A stretch of 64,000 nt of DNA, taken from NCBI RefSeq assembly GCF_022678625.1, contig NZ_JALBYQ010000001.1, positions 1,449,895 through 1,513,894 of the forward strand, in the 5' to 3' direction. Position 1 is the first letter of the stretch. Every line of letters starts with the position of its first letter. The notes under the pieces are model-generated. The model did not search any database and was not told the origin of the DNA. It saw only the letters and a program-made list of their open reading frames with translations. This document shows, one piece after another, positions 31,073 to 42,053 of this stretch. Origin of the DNA: Aliiroseovarius subalbicans. Lineage in GTDB: Bacteria > Pseudomonadota > Alphaproteobacteria > Rhodobacterales > Rhodobacteraceae. Both the position numbers and the translations under genes were made by a program.

Positions 31073-31806
31073 GCCAGCTCATCCACTGTCTGCGGAAAGA
31101 TCATTTCGAACCCTTCCGCGTATTCCGCCTTGCGTCCGCCCGCCATTCCGCCCGAGTTTCGGCGGAAGTGGTTGCCGCGGTTCTCGGCCACATTGGTATA
31201 GAAATCCCACAGGTGCTCTTGCCCCTGCATGCATTCGATCGCCGCACGCTTCTTGTCCCAAACCGATGTGATGTCGAGAAACACGTTGGGCTTCCACCCC
31301 ATCTGCTCGGTCTGGTGCGGCTCGAACAGATACATCTGCGGCGCGCCCAATACCTTTTGCCCCGGATTGTGGCCCCAGGCCTGCGCGATCATCCGACATT
31401 CCAGCGCGAAGGTCGTCGTGTTCATGTGGTCGGTGTTGTAAGGGTCCCAGCGGCTGTGGCTCATCATCCATTTCGGCTGCACCTCGCGGATGATATCGAC
31501 CATCTGGTCCTGCGCGTCCCGGTCCAGTCGCAGCGGGTAATCCCCCAGATCCAGGAACCGGATATCGCGTACGCCCAGGGCATCCGCCGCCGCCTGCGCC
31601 TCGTCGCGCCGCGCGTCCTTCACGCGCTCCAGGGTCATGCCGTCCTGCTTCCACAGCTTGGCACTTTCGCCCCGCTCGCCATAGGACAGACAGGCCACGG
31701 TGACCTCGTATCCCAGTTCCTGATGCAGCGCGATGGCGCCGCCGCAGCGCCAGACGAAGTCGGCCGCATGGGCCGAGATGACAAGGGCGGTTTTCTTTTC
31801 AGACAT
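31069..31806 (-). CDS. galB: 4-Oxalomesaconate hydratase, PIG-L/LmbE type
   Basis: The 245-residue protein starts with [28 protein letters not shown] replaces the HPDDE zinc motif of other PIG-L proteins while keeping His and Asp. Later blocks [13 protein letters not shown] and [14 protein letters not shown] fit GalB. It hydrates 4-oxalomesaconate to CHA. This is unlike Sphingobium, where LigJ, an amidohydrolase, does the step. GGAGG seven bases before the ATG at 31806 sets the start; a TTG at 31812 is the alternative. It heads the operon. Confidence 0.85.
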   Translation of the reverse strand: MSEKKTALVISAHAADFVWRCGGAIALHQELGYEVTVACLSYGERGESAKLWKQDGMTLERVKDARRDEAQAAADALGVRDIRFLDLGDYPLRLDRDAQDQMVDIIREVQPKWMMSHSRWDPYNTDHMNTTTFALECRMIAQAWGHNPGQKVLGAPQMYLFEPHQTEQMGWKPNVFLDITSVWDKKRAAIECMQGQEHLWDFYTNVAENRGNHFRRNSGGMAGGRKAEYAEGFEMIFPQTVDELA

Positions 31807-31879
31807 GATCAAGCCTCCGGTTCTGTGGCATCTTGATACGCCAGCGACGGGGGCAAGGCCATTTCATTCCACGGAAAAC

Positions 31880-31900
31880 GGTATAAGTTCTGTCTATACC
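31880..31900. promoter_or_regulatory. LysR-type operator between galB and the regulator gene
   Basis: GGTATA (31880-31885), nine bases, then TATACC (31895-31900) form a perfect inverted repeat containing the T-N11-A pattern of LysR-type boxes. It sits between the divergent galB operon and the LysR-type gene and probably controls both. Confidence 0.75.
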
Positions 31901-31940
31901 CTCATTTCCGAAAGCACCCCAAACCCCTTATGGTAACAAC

Positions 31941-33170
31941 ATGGACATAGCTTTCCCGAATATCCGCCACCTGCGCGCCTTTCGCGAGGTCGTGCGTCTG
32001 CACGGGATCAGCGCGGCGGCCGAGGCGGTTCACCTCAGCCAACCCGCCGTCACCCAGGCCATTGCCGGGCTTGAGGCGCGGTTGGACACACCCCTGTTCG
32101 ACCGTCGCCCCGAAGGCATGTTCCCCACCGAGGAGGGCGCGCTGTTCGCCGCCCGCGTGACGGTGATGTTCGACCTTCTGGACCAAGGCGCGATTGACGC
32201 AGTGCGCCAGGCCGGGCGGCGCGACGACCAAACCGGCGCGCGCGCCGATGAGACCTTTCCCCAACGGGTTACCGCAGCGCAATTGCGCGCGCTGGTGGCG
32301 ATCGGGGACCACGGCAGTTTCAGCCTGGCGGCGCGGGCCACCGGGGTGTCGCAACCTTCGATTCACCGCGCCGGGCGGGACCTGGAAAAGCTCGCTGGCA
32401 TCGCGCTGTTTGCTCCCGACCGCAAAGGGGTCGACTTGACCCCCGCCGCCGAGCTCTTTGCTCGCGCGGTCAAACTGGCGGCCAGCGAATTGCGCCAGGG
32501 CTTTTCCGAGCTTTCTGCCCGCCGCGGTCGCGACAGCACCACGATCACGGTCGGCTCACTGCCGCTGTCGCGGTCCTCGATCCTGCCACGCGCGATCCAC
32601 GGTCTGCTGGCAGGTCACGCCGGGGTGCAGCTACGCAACGTGGATGGTCCCTATGACGAGCTGTTGAAGGGGCTGCGCCATGGGGATCTGGATCTTCTGA
32701 TCGGCGCGCTGCGCGACCCGGTGCCAACCGATGACGTGGCGCAGGAACCGCTGTTCGACGACCCGCTGGCGCTGTTCGTGGGGCCGTCGCATCCGCTGGC
32801 CGAACGCCGGGGGATCCGCCTTCAAGACACGCTTGATTTCCCCTGGATCGCCCCACCGGCCACCACGCCCGCCGGATCCTATCTGTATCGCACCCTGAAG
32901 ATCGACGCGTTGCCGCAAACCCCGGTGCGGATCGTATCGTCGTCTATGGTCATGGTGCGCGGGCTGTTGATGCAAGGGGATTACGTCACCATCCTGTCGC
33001 AACACCAGACCGCGTTGGAGCAGGCCCAAGGGGTTATGGTGGCCCTGCCGATCACCCTGCCCGACAGCGCCCGCCCAATCGGCCTGACCACGCGCAAAGG
33101 CTGGACCCCGACCCCGACGCAGGCGCGATTCCTCGCCCTGATCCGCGCGGCCGCCCAAGAGGGGTTATAG
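31941..33170 (+). CDS. LysR-family regulator with two N-terminal HTH domains
   Basis: The 409-residue protein is longer than the usual 300. Residues about 6-65 form a LysR winged HTH (NIRHLRAFREVVRL ... SAAAEAVHLSQPAVTQAIAGLE). Residues about 110-168 form a second one (VTAAQLRALVAIGDHG ... SLAARATGVSQPSIHRAGRDLE). A co-inducer-binding domain follows (about 195-405). It most likely senses protocatechuate or a ring-cleavage product and controls the divergent operon through the inverted repeat at 31880-31900. Confidence 0.88.
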   Translation: MDIAFPNIRHLRAFREVVRLHGISAAAEAVHLSQPAVTQAIAGLEARLDTPLFDRRPEGMFPTEEGALFAARVTVMFDLLDQGAIDAVRQAGRRDDQTGARADETFPQRVTAAQLRALVAIGDHGSFSLAARATGVSQPSIHRAGRDLEKLAGIALFAPDRKGVDLTPAAELFARAVKLAASELRQGFSELSARRGRDSTTITVGSLPLSRSSILPRAIHGLLAGHAGVQLRNVDGPYDELLKGLRHGDLDLLIGALRDPVPTDDVAQEPLFDDPLALFVGPSHPLAERRGIRLQDTLDFPWIAPPATTPAGSYLYRTLKIDALPQTPVRIVSSSMVMVRGLLMQGDYVTILSQHQTALEQAQGVMVALPITLPDSARPIGLTTRKGWTPTPTQARFLALIRAAAQEGL

Positions 33171-33236
33171 CCAAAATGAATGATAAGGCTTGGCAATGAA
33201 TTTCAGGATGTCCCTTCGATCCGGTAAGGTGGGCGC

Positions 33237-34114
33237 ATGACCAAATCGCACACACCCATCGGCCTGATCGGCTTTGGCGAGGCCGCTGCGGCCTTCGTAT
33301 CAGGCTGGCGTCACGACGCTCCAACACTGGCGCTCAGCGCCTTTGACATCAAGACAACAGACCCGACGCAGGCCGCCGCCAAGCAGGCAGAATACGCCTC
33401 CGCCGGCGTGACAGGACTGTCGCGGCCAGAGTTTGACTGCACCGCGATCCTGTCCTTGGTCACTGCCGACCAAGCCCATCAGGCCGCCTGCGCTGCTGCA
33501 GAAACCCTTCACCCCGGCACGCTGTTTCTAGACGGCAATTCCTGTGCCCCCGACACGAAACGCGCCAGTTCGGCGGTGATTGAAGCCGCTGGGGGACGGT
33601 ATGTCGACCTGGCGATCATGGCGCCGGTGCACCCGGCCTTGAACAAGGTGCCGCTGCTCCTGTCGGGTGCCAATGCCCCGGATTCCCTGCCCCTGCTGGC
33701 TGAACTGGGCATGAGCGGCCGTGTGCTGGCCGGCGACGTCGGACGCGCCAGCGCGATCAAGATGGTGCGCTCGGTCATGATCAAGGGGCTTGAGGCGCTG
33801 TCGCTGGAATGCCTGCTGGCCGCGCGCAAGGCGGGGGTTGAGGATGAGGTCATCGCCTCGCTTGACGCCAGCTTTCCCGGATGGGACTGGGCCACACGCG
33901 CCGGGTACAGTTTTGAACGCGCAACCACCCACGGGTTGCGCCGCGCCGCCGAAATGCGCGAAGCGGCCAAGACACTGACTGACCTGGGGTTGAACAATGG
34001 GATGAGCCGGGCCACGGTCACCTGGCAACAGGAGATGGGCGATCTGGCGCTGACGCTGGATGGCGATTTCGCCACACGGGCCGACGCGATCCTGGCAGCA
34101 TTGGAGGGCAACAC

Positions 34115-34118
<4 letters not shown>
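33237..34118 (+). CDS. NAD(P)-binding dehydrogenase with DUF1932 domain
   Basis: The 293-residue protein has a Rossmann start (IGLIGFGEAAAAFVSGW) and the beta-hydroxyacid dehydrogenase region DGNSCAPDTKR and DLAIMAPVHP, then the helical DUF1932 domain with SAIKMVRSVMIKGLEAL. The lysine of that segment matches the catalytic Lys of the family. It overlaps the second ligA by four bases, so it probably acts on an aromatic degradation intermediate. The exact reaction is not known. Confidence 0.75.
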
Positions 34119-35358
<1,240 letters not shown>

Positions 35359-35367
35359 GAGAACATC

Positions 35368-36315
35368 ATGCGGATCTGTGTGGCCGGCGCCTATGGCGCC
35401 TTTGGCATGAAGCATCTGGACGCGCTGGCAAACATCGACGGGGTGCAGGTGACCTCGGTGATGGGGCCGACGAAGGCCAAGATCGAAGCCTTTGCCGCCG
35501 AACGCGGTATTCCCCACGCGGGAACGACGCTGGAGGAGTGCATCGCGCGCGACGATGTGGATGCGGTGATCCTGTCCACCCCCACCGGCCTGCACGCCGA
35601 ACAGACGATTGCCTGTTTGGACGCGGGCAAACATGTGTTGGTCGAAATTCCGATGGCCGACAATCTGGCTGACAGCCAGGCCATCGTCGCCAAGCAAAAG
35701 GAAACCGGGCTGGTCGCGATGGCCGGTCAGGTGCGCCGCTTCAACCCATCGCACCAATGGATCCACAACAAGATCGAAGCAGGCGAGCTAAAGCTGCAAC
35801 AACTAGATGTGCAAACCTATTTCTTTCGCCGCACCAACACCAATGCCAAGGGTGAGCCGCGCAGCTGGACCGACCATCTGCTGTGGCATCACGCCTGTCA
35901 CACGGTCGATCTGTTCCAGTATCAGACCGGTGAAACTTGCTCGGAGGCATTCGGCCTGCAAGGTCCGGCGCACCCCGATCTGGGCATCGCGATGGACATG
36001 TCGATTGGCATGAAAGTTCCGTCAGGAGCGATCTGCACCCTGTCTCTGAGCTTCAACAACGACGGCCCTCTGGGCACGTTCTTTCGCTATATCTGTGACA
36101 ACGGCACCTACCTGGCACGCTATGACGACCTGTTTGACGGCAATGAAAACCAGATCGATCTGTCGGATGTGGCCGTATCAAACAACGGCATCGAGCTGAT
36201 CGACCGCGAGTTCATCTCTGCCATTCAGGACGGCCGCCAGCCCAACGGCGCCGTGGCCGATGTGCTGGGCGCGATGGAAACGCTGGACCGGATCGAGAAA
36301 TCGTTTCAAAGCTGA
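35368..36315 (+). CDS. ligC: 4-Carboxy-2-hydroxymuconate-6-semialdehyde dehydrogenase
   Basis: The 315-residue GFO/IDH/MocA-type oxidoreductase has the Rossmann start RICVAGAYGAFGMKHLDAL, the VEIPMADNLADS region and the catalytic segment SWTDHLLWHHACHTVDLFQ. LigC oxidises the LigAB product to 2-pyrone-4,6-dicarboxylate. This is the step missing from the minus-strand operon, so both operons are needed for the pathway. Confidence 0.9.
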   Translation: MRICVAGAYGAFGMKHLDALANIDGVQVTSVMGPTKAKIEAFAAERGIPHAGTTLEECIARDDVDAVILSTPTGLHAEQTIACLDAGKHVLVEIPMADNLADSQAIVAKQKETGLVAMAGQVRRFNPSHQWIHNKIEAGELKLQQLDVQTYFFRRTNTNAKGEPRSWTDHLLWHHACHTVDLFQYQTGETCSEAFGLQGPAHPDLGIAMDMSIGMKVPSGAICTLSLSFNNDGPLGTFFRYICDNGTYLARYDDLFDGNENQIDLSDVAVSNNGIELIDREFISAIQDGRQPNGAVADVLGAMETLDRIEKSFQS

Positions 36316-36326
36316 CCCACGCGGGA

Positions 36327-37586
36327 TCAGCGGATCAGGATGGCGCGGAAATCGTTCACGTTGGTTCCGGTCGGGCCGGGACTGAACAGATCGCCCAGCG
36401 CCTCGAAGGCTGAAAAGGCGTCATTTCCCGCCAGCAAAGCCGCCGGATCATGCCCCAGCGCGCGAAGGCGGGGGGCGCTTGTGCCGTCGACAAATGCGCC
36501 TGCGTTGTCTTCGGAGCCGTCGATGCCGTCGGTGTCTGCGGCCAGCGCCGTGAACCCAGCCTGACCCTCGCAGGTCAGGGCAAGCGACAGCAAAAACTCG
36601 GTATTACGCCCGCCGCGCCCCTGGCCGCGCAGGGTCACGGTGGTTTCGCCGCCAGACAGGATCACCACGGGGCGGGGGAAGGGCCGGTCGCGCAACGCGA
36701 CCTCACGTGTCATAGCGCCGTGCATTTTCGCCACCTCGCGCGCCTCGCCTTCGATTGCATCAGACAGGATCACTGCCGGCACGCCTTCGGCCTGCGCGAG
36801 GCTTGCGGCGGCCTCAAGCGACTTGGCGGCCGAGGCAATGACGTGGACCGTGTTCCCGTCAAAAGCCGCATCCATTGGATCCGGCGCGGCGTGGCGTTCG
36901 ATATGGGCAGCGATGGCAGGCGGCAGGTCGATGGCGTGGGCCTTGATCGCCGCCAGCGCCTCGGCCTGCCCGGTCGCATCCGGCACGGTCGGGCCAGAAG
37001 CCACCTGCGCCGGGTCATCCCCCGGCACATCGGACACGATCAGGCTGACCATGCGCGCGGGATGGGCAGCGGCGGCCAGGCGCCCGCCTTTTACCCCTGA
37101 GAAATGCTTGCGGATTGCGTTCATCGCGGAAATCGGCGCGCCCGAAGCCAGAAGTGCACGGTTCAACGCCTGTTCATCCTCCAGCGAAAACCCGTCTGGC
37201 GGGCTGGGCAAAAGCGCCGAGCCACCACCGCAAATCAGCGCGACCACCAGGTCGTCGGGGCCAAGCCCTTCGACCGCTTCGAACAAAGCTTGGGTGGCGA
37301 CCAGACCCGCGCGGTCGGGCACCGGGTGGGCGGCCTCAAGCACCCGGATGTACCGGGTTGCGGCGCCATAGCCATAGCGCGTGACCACCACGCCTTCGAC
37401 AGGGTCGCCCCAAAGGTCCTCGAACGCCGCACCCATCTGCGCCGCGCCCTTGCCGGCCCCGACCACGATCGTGCGCCCCTTGGGCCGGGCGGGCAGAACC
37501 GACGCCATCGCCGCCTTGGGGTCGGCGGCTTGAACGGCGGTGTGAAACAGGCGGGTTAGAAAGCTTTGGTCATCCGGGTCAATCAT
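36327..37586 (-). CDS. Glycerate 2-kinase (MOFRL type)
   Basis: The 419-residue protein has the DUF4147 domain ([51 protein letters not shown]) and the MOFRL C-terminal domain ([33 protein letters not shown]). It phosphorylates glycerate in the serine or glyoxylate route, or after tartrate degradation. It is convergent with ligC with only eleven bases between. Confidence 0.9.
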   Translation of the reverse strand: MIDPDDQSFLTRLFHTAVQAADPKAAMASVLPARPKGRTIVVGAGKGAAQMGAAFEDLWGDPVEGVVVTRYGYGAATRYIRVLEAAHPVPDRAGLVATQALFEAVEGLGPDDLVVALICGGGSALLPSPPDGFSLEDEQALNRALLASGAPISAMNAIRKHFSGVKGGRLAAAAHPARMVSLIVSDVPGDDPAQVASGPTVPDATGQAEALAAIKAHAIDLPPAIAAHIERHAAPDPMDAAFDGNTVHVIASAAKSLEAAASLAQAEGVPAVILSDAIEGEAREVAKMHGAMTREVALRDRPFPRPVVILSGGETTVTLRGQGRGGRNTEFLLSLALTCEGQAGFTALAADTDGIDGSEDNAGAFVDGTSAPRLRALGHDPAALLAGNDAFSAFEALGDLFSPGPTGTNVNDFRAILIR

Positions 37587-37698
37587 GCCCGCACTTTATC
37601 GGTTTGGCTGGCACCATCAAGCTATCCGCGACACTAGGGCATTTGCGCAAGTCCCGCCGGCAGCGTAAGGCAAGGGCAGCGCCCCTATTTCATGCGGG

Positions 37699-37737
37699 GT
37701 TGCAACACATGCAATTTTTTGCATATAACTGGCAACC
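37699..37737. promoter_or_regulatory. Nested palindrome before the RND efflux operon
   Basis: ATGCAA-TTTT-TTGCAT (37709-37724) is a perfect inverted repeat. Outer arms GGTTGC (37699-37704) and GCAACC (37732-37737) are also complementary. It lies 25-63 bases before the adaptor gene start, where a repressor of an efflux system would bind. No regulator gene is adjacent. Confidence 0.55.
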
Positions 37738-37761
37738 GCGACCGGATTCTGGAGACCTGCA

Positions 37762-38790
37762 ATGAAACGACCCCTTTTGACTGCGCTGTTCGCCGCGCTC
37801 TTGCCGCTTGGCGCTATTGCCGAGAGTGAGCACGAGATTCACACTGTCACCGTGACCGAATGGAAAGCCGTGTTCGGCAAAATCGAGACACGCGACATGG
37901 TTCCGGCCCGGTCGCGCCTGGGTGGCACGCTGGTGTCCGTCGATGTGGCCGAAGGGGACCGGATCGAGCAAGGCCAGCAGATCGGCAGCGTCACGGACCA
38001 GAAGCTGACCCTGCAGCTGAACGCGATGGACGCGCAGCTGGCCGGTCTGGCTGCTCAGCTGGAAAACGCCCAGACCGAGTTGAAGCGCGGTGAAGACCTG
38101 GTGCAGCGCGGCGTGACCACGGTGCAGCGCCTGGACGGGTTGCGTACGCAGGTCGACGTGTTGACCAACCAGATCGAAGCGACTCGCGCGCAACGCAGCG
38201 TGATCGTGCAGCAGGCCGCCGAAGGCGCGGTGCTGGCGCCGCTGACGGGCGTCGTGCTGGACGTGCCGGTGACGGCAGGTGCTGTGGTGATGCCAGGCGA
38301 AGCGATCGCGGTTATCGGCGGCGGTGGCTTTTTCCTGCGCCTGGCGGTTCCGGAACGTCATGCTGGTTTCCTGAAAGAGGGCGCCGAGATCCTGATTGGC
38401 GGCGCAGATGGCGACACGCCTGAAATCGGCACTCTGGCCAAGATTTATCCCAGCATTGAAAACGGTCGCGTCATCGCCGATGTCGAAGTGCCTGACCTGT
38501 CGATGGAATTCGTCAACGCCCGCGTGCTGGTGCGTCTGCCGGTGGGGGAAACAACCGCGATCATGGTGCATGACGTAGCGGTCAACACCCGCATGGGGCT
38601 GGATTTCGTGGCCATCAAACGCGCTGACGGAACGGTCAGCGAACGCGCCGTGGTGCTGGGTCAAACCCACCAGATTGACGGCGACACGCTTGTTGAGATC
38701 GTGTCGGGCCTGAACGCGGGCGACGTGATCGTGCAGGATTACACCGCCCCGGCCCACGCCGGTGGCACAGATCAAGGCGAGGGTCACTGA
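37762..38790 (+). CDS. RND efflux periplasmic adaptor (MFP) subunit
   Basis: The 342-residue protein has a signal peptide (to about AIAES), a biotinyl-lipoyl-like half (RSRLGGTLVSVDVAEGDRIEQGQ ... VLAPLTGVVLDVPVTAGAVVMPGEAIAVIGGG) around a coiled-coil hairpin, then the beta-barrel and membrane-proximal domains. It links the inner-membrane pump of the next gene to an outer-membrane channel. No lipobox cysteine is seen. Confidence 0.88.
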   Translation: MKRPLLTALFAALLPLGAIAESEHEIHTVTVTEWKAVFGKIETRDMVPARSRLGGTLVSVDVAEGDRIEQGQQIGSVTDQKLTLQLNAMDAQLAGLAAQLENAQTELKRGEDLVQRGVTTVQRLDGLRTQVDVLTNQIEATRAQRSVIVQQAAEGAVLAPLTGVVLDVPVTAGAVVMPGEAIAVIGGGGFFLRLAVPERHAGFLKEGAEILIGGADGDTPEIGTLAKIYPSIENGRVIADVEVPDLSMEFVNARVLVRLPVGETTAIMVHDVAVNTRMGLDFVAIKRADGTVSERAVVLGQTHQIDGDTLVEIVSGLNAGDVIVQDYTAPAHAGGTDQGEGH

Positions 38791-38791
38791 C

Positions 38792-41700
38792 ATGTCCGAC
38801 AAGTCAACAGAAGACACGTCGCTGGGCATCGCCGGGGGGCTGACCAAGGCCTTCATCCAATCGGCACTGACCCCCCTTATGATCCTGGCGGCCCTTGCCA
38901 TGGGGCTTGTCGCTCTCATCTCGCTTCCGCGCGAGGAAGAGCCGCAGATTTCCGTGCCGCTGGTGGACATCCACATCCAGGCCCCCGGCCTGAAGGCCGA
39001 AGATGCCGTGAAGCTGGTGACCGAGCCGATGGAAACCATCGTGCAGGGCATGAACGGGGTCGAGCATGTCTATTCCTCGACCCGCGACGACTACTCCATG
39101 GTCACCGCGCGCTTCCTGGTCGGCACCTCGTCCGACGCGGCCATCCTGCGCACGCACGAAAAGATCCGCGCCAACATGGACCGGATTCCTGTGGGGATTG
39201 GTGAGCCTTTGATCGTCGGGCGTGGCATCGACGATGTTGCCATCGTGGCCCTGACCCTGACGCCGCAACCCGGCACCGAAGGGCTGAGCGCCAATGACCT
39301 GACGCGCATCGCGCGTGAGCTTCAGGTCGAGGTGTCGAAAATCGCCGACGTTGGTCTGACCTATATGGTCGGCGAAAGCCCCGAGGCGATCCGCATTGCC
39401 CCCGACCCCGAGCGTCTGGCGCTATATGGCGTTACGCTGCAACAGCTGGCGGGCAAGGTGATGGGCGCAAACCGTGCGTTCTCTACCGGACTGATCCGCG
39501 ATGGCGGTGAACAGATCGCTCTGGTTGCTGGCGAAAGCCTGACCGCGCCCAGCGAAGTTGCGAACCTGCTGCTGACCGCCCGCGACGGGCGCGCTGTTTA
39601 CGTGCGCGACGTGGCGGATGTGTCTTACGTGCCCGACACCTCGGACAAGATCGTGTCGAACGTGACCCGCGATGCGGATGGCAACATCCACCGCACCCCT
39701 GCGGTAACGCTGGCCATTGCCAAACGCGCGGGCGCCAACGCGGTATTCGTCGCCGAGCAGATCCTGCACAAGGTTGACGCGCTAAAAGGCGGGTTGATCC
39801 CCGACAGCGTCGCGGTCGAAATCACCCGCGACTATGGCGAAACGGCGGACGAAAAAGCCAACGAGCTTCTGTTCCACCTGGGCCTGGCCACCGTGTCGAT
39901 CGTGGCGCTGGTCCTGTTCGCAATCGGCTGGCGCGAAAGCATCGTGGTGGCTGTGGTCATTCCGGTCACCATCCTGATGACGCTGTTTGCCAGCTGGATC
40001 ATGGGCTACACCCTGAACCGGGTGTCGCTGTTCGCGCTGATCTTCTCGATCGGGATCCTGGTGGATGACGCCATCGTCGTGATCGAAAACATCGACCGCC
40101 ACTGGTCGATGAAGGACAAGGCCAGCCGCCTGACCAAGGCGATCCGCGCGGTGGTCGAGGTGGGCAATCCCACCATCGTCGCCACCCTGACCGTGGTCGC
40201 GGCGCTGCTTCCGATGCTGTTCGTGTCGGGGCTGATGGGTCCCTACATGTCGCCCATTCCCGCCAATGCCTCGGCGGCGATGATCATCAGCTTCTTCGTT
40301 GCGGTCATCATCACCCCCTGGCTGATGCTGAAGATCGCAGGCCGGGCGCCGGTGCATGACCATTCGGGCGACGGCAACCATGGCGGCTGGCTGGGTAAAT
40401 CCTATGCCGCGGTGGCCCGTCCGATCCTGAAGACCAAGGCGCGCAGCCTGGTGTTCCTGTTGGTGACGGTGGTGCTGTCCTTCGGCTCAATGGCCGCGTT
40501 CTATACCAAGGACGTGACGGTCAAGCTGCTGCCGTTCGACAACAAATCCGAACTGTCGGTGGTGATCGACCTGCCCGAGGGCGCGTCGGTCGAAGACACC
40601 GACGCGGTGGCGCAGGCGGTGGCGGCCAGCGTGCTGGAACTGCCCGAGGTGATCTCGGTCCAGACCCATGCGGGTGCTGCCTCGCCGTTCAACTTCAACG
40701 GACTGGTGCGGCATTATTATCTGCGCAAGGAGCCGCAACTGGGCGACGTGCAGATCAACCTGACCGCCAAGCATCACCGCGAACGCGCCAGCCACGACAT
40801 CGCGCTGGAAATCCGCGACCGGATCGCACAGATCGACGTGCCCCCCGGCACCTCCATGAAAACGGTCGAACCGCCCCCCGGCCCGCCGGTCATCGCGACC
40901 CTCTTGGCCGAGGTCTATGGCCCCGACGCCGAAACCCGGCGCGCGGCGGCCACCAAGATCCGCGCGGCCTTCGATGCGGTGCCCTTTGTGGTCGACAGCG
41001 ACGACAGCTTCGGCGTGCAACCGCGCCGGTTGCGCGCGACGATCTCCTCGGATCAGTTGGAGTTCCACGGCGTGCAGGAAAGCGACGTGTTTGACACGAT
41101 GGCAATCCTGAACGGCGGGTCCACCGTGGGCTACTCGCACCGGGGTGGCGGCCGCTATCCGATCCCGATCGTGGTCGAACGCGACCGCGCCGACCGGGTG
41201 ATGGACGAACGGTTCCTGTCCACGCCGATCCCGGCCAACACCCTGCCCGGCGCGCGCGGTGTCGTCGAACTGGGCGACGTGATCGAGATCCACGAAGAGC
41301 GCGCCAGCTTCCCGGTGTTCCGCCACAACGGCCGCGCGGCCGAAATGGTCATGGCCGAAATGGCCGGCAGCTATGAGGCGCCGCTTTACGGCATGCTTGC
41401 CGTGGCCGAGGAGTTGGACAAGATGGAGTGGGAAGAGGGCACCAAACCTATCATCGCCCTCAATGGCCAGCCCGAGGATGAAAGCGTCGTTACGCTCTTG
41501 TGGGACGGCGAATGGGAGGTGACCTGGATCACCTTCCGCGACATGGGCGCGGCCTTCGGCGTGGCACTTCTGGGTATCTACATCCTGGTGGTGGCGCAGT
41601 TCGGATCGTTCAAGCTGCCGCTGGTGATCCTCACGCCGATCCCGCTGACCTTCCTGGGCATCATCTTCGGCCATTGGCTCTACGCCGCGCCATTTTCCGC

Positions 41701-42004
41701 GACCTCGATGATCGGCTTCATCGCGCTGGCCGGGATCATCGTGCGAAACTCGATCCTGCTTGTCGATTTCATCCGCAACGAAGGCTCGCCCGACCAGCCG
41801 CTGGTGGAAACCCTGATCGCGGCCGGGTCGATCCGGTTCAAGCCGATCCTGCTGACGGCAGTCGCGGCGATGATCGGCGCGGTGGTGATCCTGGCCGACC
41901 CGATCTTCCAGGGTCTCGCCATTTCGCTTCTGTTCGGGCTGCTCAGCTCCACCCTTCTGACGGTGCTGGTGATCCCCGCGATCTACCGCGTGTTTCGCAC
42001 CTGA
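38792..42004 (+). CDS. RND-family efflux pump permease
   Basis: The 1070-residue protein has the AcrB-like layout: two times six membrane segments with large periplasmic loops after TM1 and TM7. TM4 carries the proton-relay aspartates in GILVDDAIVVIENIDRHW. The start at 38792 is one base after the adaptor stop. Substrates are unknown; the loop sequence differs from well-studied multidrug pumps. No outer-membrane factor gene is adjacent. Confidence 0.92.
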   Translation: MSDKSTEDTSLGIAGGLTKAFIQSALTPLMILAALAMGLVALISLPREEEPQISVPLVDIHIQAPGLKAEDAVKLVTEPMETIVQGMNGVEHVYSSTRDDYSMVTARFLVGTSSDAAILRTHEKIRANMDRIPVGIGEPLIVGRGIDDVAIVALTLTPQPGTEGLSANDLTRIARELQVEVSKIADVGLTYMVGESPEAIRIAPDPERLALYGVTLQQLAGKVMGANRAFSTGLIRDGGEQIALVAGESLTAPSEVANLLLTARDGRAVYVRDVADVSYVPDTSDKIVSNVTRDADGNIHRTPAVTLAIAKRAGANAVFVAEQILHKVDALKGGLIPDSVAVEITRDYGETADEKANELLFHLGLATVSIVALVLFAIGWRESIVVAVVIPVTILMTLFASWIMGYTLNRVSLFALIFSIGILVDDAIVVIENIDRHWSMKDKASRLTKAIRAVVEVGNPTIVATLTVVAALLPMLFVSGLMGPYMSPIPANASAAMIISFFVAVIITPWLMLKIAGRAPVHDHSGDGNHGGWLGKSYAAVARPILKTKARSLVFLLVTVVLSFGSMAAFYTKDVTVKLLPFDNKSELSVVIDLPEGASVEDTDAVAQAVAASVLELPEVISVQTHAGAASPFNFNGLVRHYYLRKEPQLGDVQINLTAKHHRERASHDIALEIRDRIAQIDVPPGTSMKTVEPPPGPPVIATLLAEVYGPDAETRRAAATKIRAAFDAVPFVVDSDDSFGVQPRRLRATISSDQLEFHGVQESDVFDTMAILNGGSTVGYSHRGGGRYPIPIVVERDRADRVMDERFLSTPIPANTLPGARGVVELGDVIEIHEERASFPVFRHNGRAAEMVMAEMAGSYEAPLYGMLAVAEELDKMEWEEGTKPIIALNGQPEDESVVTLLWDGEWEVTWITFRDMGAAFGVALLGIYILVVAQFGSFKLPLVILTPIPLTFLGIIFGHWLYAAPFSATSMIGFIALAGIIVRNSILLVDFIRNEGSPDQPLVETLIAAGSIRFKPILLTAVAAMIGAVVILADPIFQGLAISLLFGLLSSTLLTVLVIPAIYRVFRT

Positions 42005-42023
42005 TCAGGACGGGAACAGACTG

Positions 42024-42053
42024 AAAGGCCCGGCCCTCGCGCCGGGCCTTTTT
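42024..42053. terminator. Rho-independent terminator after the RND operon
   Basis: AAAGGCCCGGC (42024-42034) pairs with GCCGGGCCTTT (42041-42051) and ends in T5. It also fits as terminator for the convergent B12 operon, whose last stop codon overlaps its edge. Confidence 0.88.

Noticed and set aside
36311-36331. Hairpin GCTGACCC/GGGATCAGC between ligC and the glycerate kinase
   Set aside because: The stem has a bulge and no T run follows, so I cannot call it a terminator.
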